Positions 12,801 to 16,176 of a stretch of DNA of 16,176 nucleotides are shown here, piece after piece; within the stretch, counting starts at the first letter, position 1; every line of letters starts with the position of its first letter. The notes under the pieces were generated by a model, which saw only the letters and a list, made by a program, of their open reading frames with translations, searched no databases and had not been told where the DNA came from. A program made the position numbers and the translations under genes. The stretch spans positions 1 through 16,176 of the forward strand of contig CAPGBJ010000061.1 in NCBI GenBank assembly GCA_948616425.1, in the 5' to 3' direction. The DNA comes from an uncultured Oscillospiraceae bacterium (lineage in GTDB: Bacteria > Bacillota > Clostridia > Oscillospirales > Oscillospiraceae).

Positions 12801-14673
12801 ACTTGAGGAAGACGGTGGTCAGCTGGCGGGAGGGCGTATCTGCAGCGATACGGGCGATACGGGTCATCTGGGGGTGGCTGCGGGGGATATTGCGCACCGT
12901 CTCCCGCAGGAACTGCAGGGCGGCAGTGACCAGCTTGGGGTCGTCCGCCGCGGAGAAGTGGGCCGCAAAGTCCACCAGCTTCTCCCGGGTCTCCTCCCCG
13001 TAGTACTTGGGGGGCAGATACCGGGCCGCGTCCAGCAGCGTGAAGGCGGTGTCCGCATCGGTATGTGTCGGATCGCCGTAGTAGCTCAGCAGCACGTCTA
13101 GAAAGCGGGGGATGTCTCCAGGTCTGGCGTGGTGAAGCATAGATTCCACCACCAGCTTCAGGGTGTAGCTGATGTGGGACCGCTGCTGAGGGGTGGTCTT
13201 GTGGTCAGGGAAGATGATCATGTCCAGATACTGACTCCACAGGGTGAAGGGCACTTCCTCTGCCGGGTCGTTCTGGGCATCGGCGGGGATCTCCTTGCGG
13301 TAAACCAGGTGGAACCGGGCGATGATCTGGCCGATAAGGGCGCCGGCCTGACGACGAATGTCGCCCTCACGGTGCATCAGCAGTTCGTAGAGGAAGGACA
13401 GGGCCTGGGTCTTCTGCCGGACGGACAGATAGGTGAAATACTCCTCAAAGACGTTGAGATAGGCCCGCAGCTGCTGCCAGCTTTTGGCGGAACGGGCCCC
13501 CTCGATGATGTTGCCGAACTTCTGCTCGTTGGACAGCATGTGCATCAGCTTTAAGTTGTGCTCAACCGAGAGCAGTATCAGGCTGTCCAAGGTCTCGTCC
13601 GGCCCCATGAGCGCGGGGTCCTTGGAGGGGGCTGGAGACTGGGACGCGCCGGTCAGATCTACATCCACCCCAAGGCGGCGCATATAGTCCTCAAAGTCGT
13701 GGAGTTTGCCGTAGACAAACTCATATCGGCGGCGCTTTTTTCGGTCCACGTTGTCCAGCTTGGACAGGATTACCTGAAAGGACTGGTCCAGGGGGTAGAG
13801 GACCACCACCTCGTTGCCCTGCTTGTCCCGCTCTGATTTGGAGCGGAAGTCGGCATAGATGAGCAGGAGGGACTCCGCCGATAGGGACTCCAGCTCCAAA
13901 TCCCAGGTGGAGTGGTTGGAGGCAATGTGGCTGATGTCCTCCATCTTCCGCTCCAGAAGCCACTGGTCGGTGTAGTAGTAGTGGAGGTACGGTACCCGCT
14001 CCCCCGGGCGGCAGCCAAATTTGCCCACGTCGTGGGCGGCGGCGGCGGCAGAGATAAGGGCCAAGTCCACTTCTACCCCCGCCGCGGCCAGCCCCCGGGC
14101 CGCGGTCATGGCGATGTAATGAACCCCAGAGATGTGGCTCAGGGTTTTAAAAGGGGTGACCTCCATCCCCAGGCGCATCAACTCATAGAGGAACTCGCCC
14201 CGCCAGGCGGCCAGGAAACGGCGGTACTCCCGGGCCTTGTCGCAGAGCTCATACTCCTCCTCGGTGAGGAACTGAAAGTCCAGCATGGGGTCGAAGGGCA
14301 GGGCGGCACGCTCCTGGTCCAGCAAAATTTGTAGGACAGTGAGGTAGAATTCCGCCCCGCTGCCGCAGCGTTCCGCCTCGGGGGCAAAGCCGTTTTCCGG
14401 AAACATGACGCCGCAGATGTACTGGTAGCAAAAGGGACCCCAGCCCCGCTCCGGCGGCTCGGGGCAGATTCGGTCTAAAATGGGGGTGCACAGCGCTAAA
14501 ATATGGGTACAACTCAGCCGCTCCCGGATGGGGAAGAGGGCGGAGAGTCCCTCCGTCCAGGCCGGCTGCTTCATCAGCTCCTGGAGTGCTTTCCGGTGAG
14601 CCTGCCCTCCCGGCCGACGGGCGGCCAGAGCCTCGATGATATCACGGTTCAACTGGCGGATTACTTTGTTCAT
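9880..14673 (-). CDS. Giant multidomain protein: HD - helical repeats - NadD-like nucleotidyltransferase - GNAT-like - PRTase-like
   Basis: The protein has 1597 residues from the ATG at 14673, with GAGGTGA four bases upstream. Residues about 175-260 form a YqeK-like HD hydrolase region: H180 in HISGV, H214-D215 in AHDVGKFG, and H254. Residues about 360-900 are helical and HEAT-like, with repeated A-x2-L-L/I patterns. Residues about 909-1097 resemble NadD: KIAFFPGTFDPFTLSHKG (nucleotide-binding His925, with the first His of the usual motif replaced by Thr922), VYIVAGSD (1001-1008), ISSTRIRE (1063-1070) and the typical C-terminal QDFIYQNGLYL. Residues about 1110-1260 look GNAT-like (RKDLGHLLLCELIAWAL, RMGFV). 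Residues about 1295-1460 contain a PRPP-loop-like VILVDDLMHPG (1411-1421). The last 60 residues include CPDKGTC. No signal or membrane segment is seen. NadD and YqeK are neighbours or fused in other Firmicutes. The whole arrangement suggests nucleotide or NAD metabolism or sensing, but the substrate is unknown. Confidence 0.8.
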   Translation of the reverse strand: MNKVIRQLNRDIIEALAARRPGGQAHRKALQELMKQPAWTEGLSALFPIRERLSCTHILALCTPILDRICPEPPERGWGPFCYQYICGVMFPENGFAPEAERCGSGAEFYLTVLQILLDQERAALPFDPMLDFQFLTEEEYELCDKAREYRRFLAAWRGEFLYELMRLGMEVTPFKTLSHISGVHYIAMTAARGLAAAGVEVDLALISAAAAAHDVGKFGCRPGERVPYLHYYYTDQWLLERKMEDISHIASNHSTWDLELESLSAESLLLIYADFRSKSERDKQGNEVVVLYPLDQSFQVILSKLDNVDRKKRRRYEFVYGKLHDFEDYMRRLGVDVDLTGASQSPAPSKDPALMGPDETLDSLILLSVEHNLKLMHMLSNEQKFGNIIEGARSAKSWQQLRAYLNVFEEYFTYLSVRQKTQALSFLYELLMHREGDIRRQAGALIGQIIARFHLVYRKEIPADAQNDPAEEVPFTLWSQYLDMIIFPDHKTTPQQRSHISYTLKLVVESMLHHARPGDIPRFLDVLLSYYGDPTHTDADTAFTLLDAARYLPPKYYGEETREKLVDFAAHFSAADDPKLVTAALQFLRETVRNIPRSHPQMTRIARIAADTPSRQLTTVFLKCRILRRAGWEVSPLEQTLYHTDITSEVFLDNLKIATPWIVKVAGVELLRDQVEHGLKGHILHIATHFSNLVKVSERVVVRHTAGSALVHTLSLLRREQRNEVVVELGKGLEMGQYEISKYIPQYLGEAALYLHPSELDEQVLWLKSLLGSPNDSAVAGALNTIAVLLQHYPSYKERFSEKREVYEARRQELLGLLLQGLAHYRETVRQEALLVTGKLLFESSILDMEEKARLFALCYRKLLFLTRESHRQDGLTLFYRASALAHINRFIALRRLDHGPFAFETPRKIAFFPGTFDPFTLSHKGIVHAIRDLGFEVYLAVDEFSWSKKAQPHLIRRQIVNLSIAGDFHVHLFPDDIPVNIANPADLRRLTQLFPNQQVYIVAGSDVVANASSYQAQPQPYSIHQMNHVIFRRAGEKELPAPLPITGQVIQLQLPPHLEDISSTRIRENVDLNRDISNFIDPVIQDFIYQNGLYLRDSQDKPMLGMGDLDFQWVDELDGELFSLLSSIWPERTAGLSAARSKGDQLLILRGTTDSNPLGFVCYRLLSTSQLFDALEDNELADRIRLRSAGDVLLITALGVDYSTAQRKDLGHLLLCELIAWALERECVYAVCRTRSGQLEPAMDALLTRMGFVAREGDAPIREVDMRAPTVLIQNLSTAIQEPLNRNPRVLAAIRRGHERLQLALTGLYPGSLVLTLSSDIIHHRLLKKITDYNHVPITPTSPRILGESMCVPFGKMLRGRIVPNTVTKTIHTDKVFTPDLKESTLEAFPYYAPIPSQIRTIKSFNRPVILVDDLMHPGFRFKVLGPILKKEEVPIQVVLVGVLSGYGKDLMRAWDQPVDAVYFLPRLGQWFVEATLYPFIGGNTVRRPNSPVPGLLPGINHILPYAAPAYQEACGRDAVVQLSRCCLESALDLMRALEQEYRILYGRNLTLSRLPEAVILPLCPDKGTCLHYDPNLSASVYLENDLEQLLRQNQ

Positions 14674-14688
14674 ACCGTCACCTCATCC

Positions 14689-14711
14689 CCCGCCCCGAAG
14701 TCCCGGGCGGG
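14689..14711 (-). other. GC-rich hairpin in the leader of the large gene
   Basis: CCCGCCC (14689-14695) pairs with GGGCGGG (14705-14711) in the short leader between the promoter and the ribosome binding site of the 1597-residue gene. The U-rich run lies before it, not after it, so it is unlikely to terminate. It may influence translation. Confidence 0.45.
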
Positions 14712-14728
14712 AAAATTTTTTCACCATA

Positions 14729-14757
14729 AGCATAGCACATTTCACCTAGTTTGGAAA
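14729..14757 (-). promoter_or_regulatory. Candidate promoter of the three-gene operon
   Basis: On the minus strand TTTCCA (14752-14757, 4 of 6) lies 17 bases before TATGCT (14729-14734, 4 of 6). Transcription would start near 14722 and cover the large gene and the two genes after it. It lies just past the terminator of the YihY-family gene, which fits an independent transcription unit. Confidence 0.5.
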
Positions 14758-14760
14758 GGG

Positions 14761-14793
14761 AGAAAATAGACTGGCCGAAGGTACAGGCCAGTC
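14761..14793 (-). terminator. Intrinsic terminator of the YihY-family gene
   Basis: On the minus strand GACTGGCC pairs with GGCCAGTC (14786-14793 with 14769-14776, nine-base loop), followed by TATTTTCT. It begins 12 bases after the stop codon. Confidence 0.75.
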
Positions 14794-14804
14794 CAGAAGA
14801 TATC

Positions 14805-15659
14805 TCAATGTTTCATGCGGCGTTCCAGCACCCGGCCAGCTGCGGCGCCCAGCAGCAGGATGTTGCCGCACAGATAGAGCCACACCAGCAGGATGATGAG
14901 GGAGGCGAGGGAACCGTAGACCAGGGCGTAGCGGGAGGACATTCCGATGAACCAGGAGAAGAGCACCGAGGCCGCTACCATTGCCAGGGCCGCCACCAGG
15001 GAGGACACTACCACCACAGGCAGGCGCATGGCGCCCTGCGGGGTGCCGGCCCGGTAGACAATGAGCACCAGCAGCAGGACAAAGCAGAACAACAGCAGGT
15101 AGCGCATCCAGGGCCACAGACCGGAGAGGATGGACAGGGGGAGCAGTTCTACTAACCGCTGGGGCAGCTGTTCCTCCAGCAGCCAAAAGAACCACTCTCC
15201 AGTGAAGATCACCACTACTGACAGATAGATGGTGAGCAGAAAGAGGGCGGACAGCAGTATGCTGAACAGCACTCGGCGGACAACAGGGACATTGCGCGTC
15301 CCGTGGAGATTGTCCAGGGTGGCCAACAGGGTACGCAGGCCCGCCGAGGCAGAGATGAGGATGGTGACCAGACTGGCCAGCAGCAGGGCGCTGGACTGGC
15401 TGTCGGCCACATAGCGCAGATAGTCCTCCATAATAACCAGAACGCCGGCAGGCAGGATCTGGTCCAGAGAGCGCAACAGGTTCTCCAAATCCAGGTGGAA
15501 CAGACCGATAAAATAATTGACGCACATCAGCAGGGGGAATAGCGTGAGGATCAAAAAGTAGGACAGCGCCGCCGCGGACCGGGGCGCCCCCACCTGAAGA
15601 TATGCCTGGACCGTCTCCAGCACAAAGGAAACCGGGGGGAGAGAAAGAATTTTTTTCAT
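14805..15659 (-). CDS. YihY/BrkB-family integral membrane protein
   Basis: This 284-residue, very hydrophobic protein has six likely membrane helices (about 32-53, 90-113, 130-153, 184-202, 213-238, 246-271). The family signature segments are visible: APRSAAALSYFLILTLFPLL (25-44) near the first helix, and YALVYGSLASLIILLVWLY followed by GNILLLGA in the last. The length matches the family. The molecular function of YihY/BrkB proteins is not settled, and the old label ribonuclease BN is known to be wrong. The ATG at 15659 has a strong AAAGGAGGA six bases upstream. It is followed by its own terminator, so it is probably a single-gene unit. No clear promoter is seen. Confidence 0.9.
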   Translation of the reverse strand: MKKILSLPPVSFVLETVQAYLQVGAPRSAAALSYFLILTLFPLLMCVNYFIGLFHLDLENLLRSLDQILPAGVLVIMEDYLRYVADSQSSALLLASLVTILISASAGLRTLLATLDNLHGTRNVPVVRRVLFSILLSALFLLTIYLSVVVIFTGEWFFWLLEEQLPQRLVELLPLSILSGLWPWMRYLLLFCFVLLLVLIVYRAGTPQGAMRLPVVVVSSLVAALAMVAASVLFSWFIGMSSRYALVYGSLASLIILLVWLYLCGNILLLGAAAGRVLERRMKH

Positions 15660-15909
15660 GGGCGGTCCTCCTTTCTCCGCTGTGATTAGGGCTTGTTTGA
15701 AACATGGTAAGATGCCCCAACGCCGGCTTTTTTTCCGCCATGCTTTGCCAATTTTCCTTGAAATACATCCAGTATTCCTGCGTCAAATTGGCTTCCTCTG
15801 GTGAAAAAATTTCTCGCCGTTGGGCATAGTTCCATTGTTCAAACAGCGCCTAAGGTCCGCTGCGCAGGATTTCAGCAGTCAGCGCCTTGGGATGTGTTCT
15901 AGCTGTCAT
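15660..15909 (-). pseudogene. Small degenerate reading frame with internal TAG
   Basis: From an ATG at 15909 the minus strand reads MTARTHPKALTAEILRSGP, then TAG (15850-15852), and continues in frame as ALFEQWNYAQRREIFSPEEA and then LTQEYWMYFKENWQ. The TAG is one base from CAG. The translation looks protein-like and the DNA is AT-richer than its surroundings, so it may be a decayed foreign gene. There is no good ribosome binding site and I do not recognise the family. The end is not defined. The frame runs into the YihY-family ribosome binding site. A chance open frame is possible. With the rpsT terminator, this fills the 323-base gap between the two genes. Confidence 0.35.
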
Positions 15910-15935
15910 TTTACCACAGATGGATGTCGAAGGAT

Positions 15936-15968
15936 ACGAAAAAAGCCGCCTGTTCACCAGACGGCTTT
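15936..15968 (-). terminator. Intrinsic terminator of rpsT
   Basis: On the minus strand an 11-base stem, AAAGCCGTCTG with CAGGCGGCTTT (one G-U pair, loop GTGAA), is followed by a run of six Ts counting the stem end. It starts 14 bases after the rpsT stop. Confidence 0.9.
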
Positions 15969-15982
15969 CCCTTCGCGCGCGC

Positions 15983-16176
15983 TCAAGCCAGTTTGCTCAG
16001 CTTGATGGTCATCTTGCTCTTCTTGTTGGCGGCATTGTTGCGGTGCAGCAGACCCCTGGCAGCGGCCTTGTCCACCGCCTTGACGGCACCTTGTAAGCGA
16101 CATCGGCCTCGCTGCGGTTGCCTTCCGCCACCGCGGCCTCAAACTTCTTGATGTCGGTCTTCAGCGCGGATCTCGC
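15983..16176 (-). CDS. rpsT: 30S ribosomal protein S20, 3' part, with apparent one-base deletion
   Basis: The gene enters from the right edge. The visible codons read SALKTDIKKFEAAV, EADVAYK, then shift frame. In the next frame the typical end follows: VKAVDKAAARGLLHRNNAAN and KKSKMTIKLSKLA, stop at 15983-15985. Adding one base (C on the minus strand, between 16088 and 16089) gives YKAAVKAVDK and a continuous 64-residue C-terminus that fits S20, a small protein binding 16S rRNA in the 30S subunit. As written, the frame is broken. A sequencing or assembly error is the simplest explanation for a normally single-copy ribosomal gene, and a real mutation is the alternative. A perfect terminator follows. 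Confidence 0.85.

Noticed and set aside
14746..15786. Minus-strand open frame of 346 codons overlapping the YihY-family gene
   Set aside because: Most of it is the YihY gene in another frame. Only the first part (15660-15786) looks protein-like, and it is reported as part of a possible degenerate gene.
1..16176. CRISPR array, tRNA or rRNA gene
   Set aside because: No regularly spaced direct repeats, cloverleaf or rRNA signature was seen on either strand.

Overview
The window looks like a chromosomal segment from a GC-rich anaerobic gut clostridium, most likely of the Oscillospiraceae (Flavonifractor / Pseudoflavonifractor / Lawsonibacter-like). This is inferred from the strongly G/C-biased third codon positions, Firmicutes-type ribosome binding sites, a T-box leader over branched-chain amino acid genes, and intergenic palindromes of a kind I recall from that group. 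No rRNA, tRNA or CRISPR array is visible.

Left part (1-7300, mostly + strand). A remnant of an IS481-like transposase gene with an internal deletion runs off the left edge on the minus strand. A clear sigma-A-type promoter and a leucine-type T-box riboswitch (specifier CUC) follow. They control a branched-chain amino acid operon of ilvB-ilvN, a small unknown gene, a second ilvB-ilvN pair, and ilvC. The two acetolactate synthases differ: the first large subunit lacks the usual Trp in the specificity loop and the usual C-terminal tail, while the second looks canonical. Their regulatory subunits also differ at a predicted valine-binding residue. Both edges of ilvC carry traces of rearrangement: a decayed copy of its start lies 216 bp upstream, and a partial copy of its 3' end lies just downstream, across a palindrome-rich repeat. 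A strong hairpin terminator closes the operon.

Middle part (7368-14757, minus strand). Three co-oriented genes with gaps of 107 and 59 bp form a probable operon read from right to left. The first is a 1597-residue protein that joins a YqeK-like HD hydrolase region, a long helical-repeat region, a NadD-like nucleotidyltransferase, a GNAT-like region and a phosphoribosyltransferase-like region. It is followed by an unusual lactate/malate-dehydrogenase-like NAD-binding protein and a flavodoxin-fold protein with a four-cysteine motif. The domains suggest NAD or nucleotide metabolism or its control. I know of no described system with this layout, and it is the strongest candidate for something new here.

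Right part (14762-16176, minus strand). A YihY/BrkB-family membrane protein has its own terminator. Upstream of it is an AT-richer stretch with a probable small degenerate reading frame. The 3' end of rpsT (ribosomal protein S20) enters from the right edge with a perfect terminator, but the visible reading frame carries an apparent one-base deletion.
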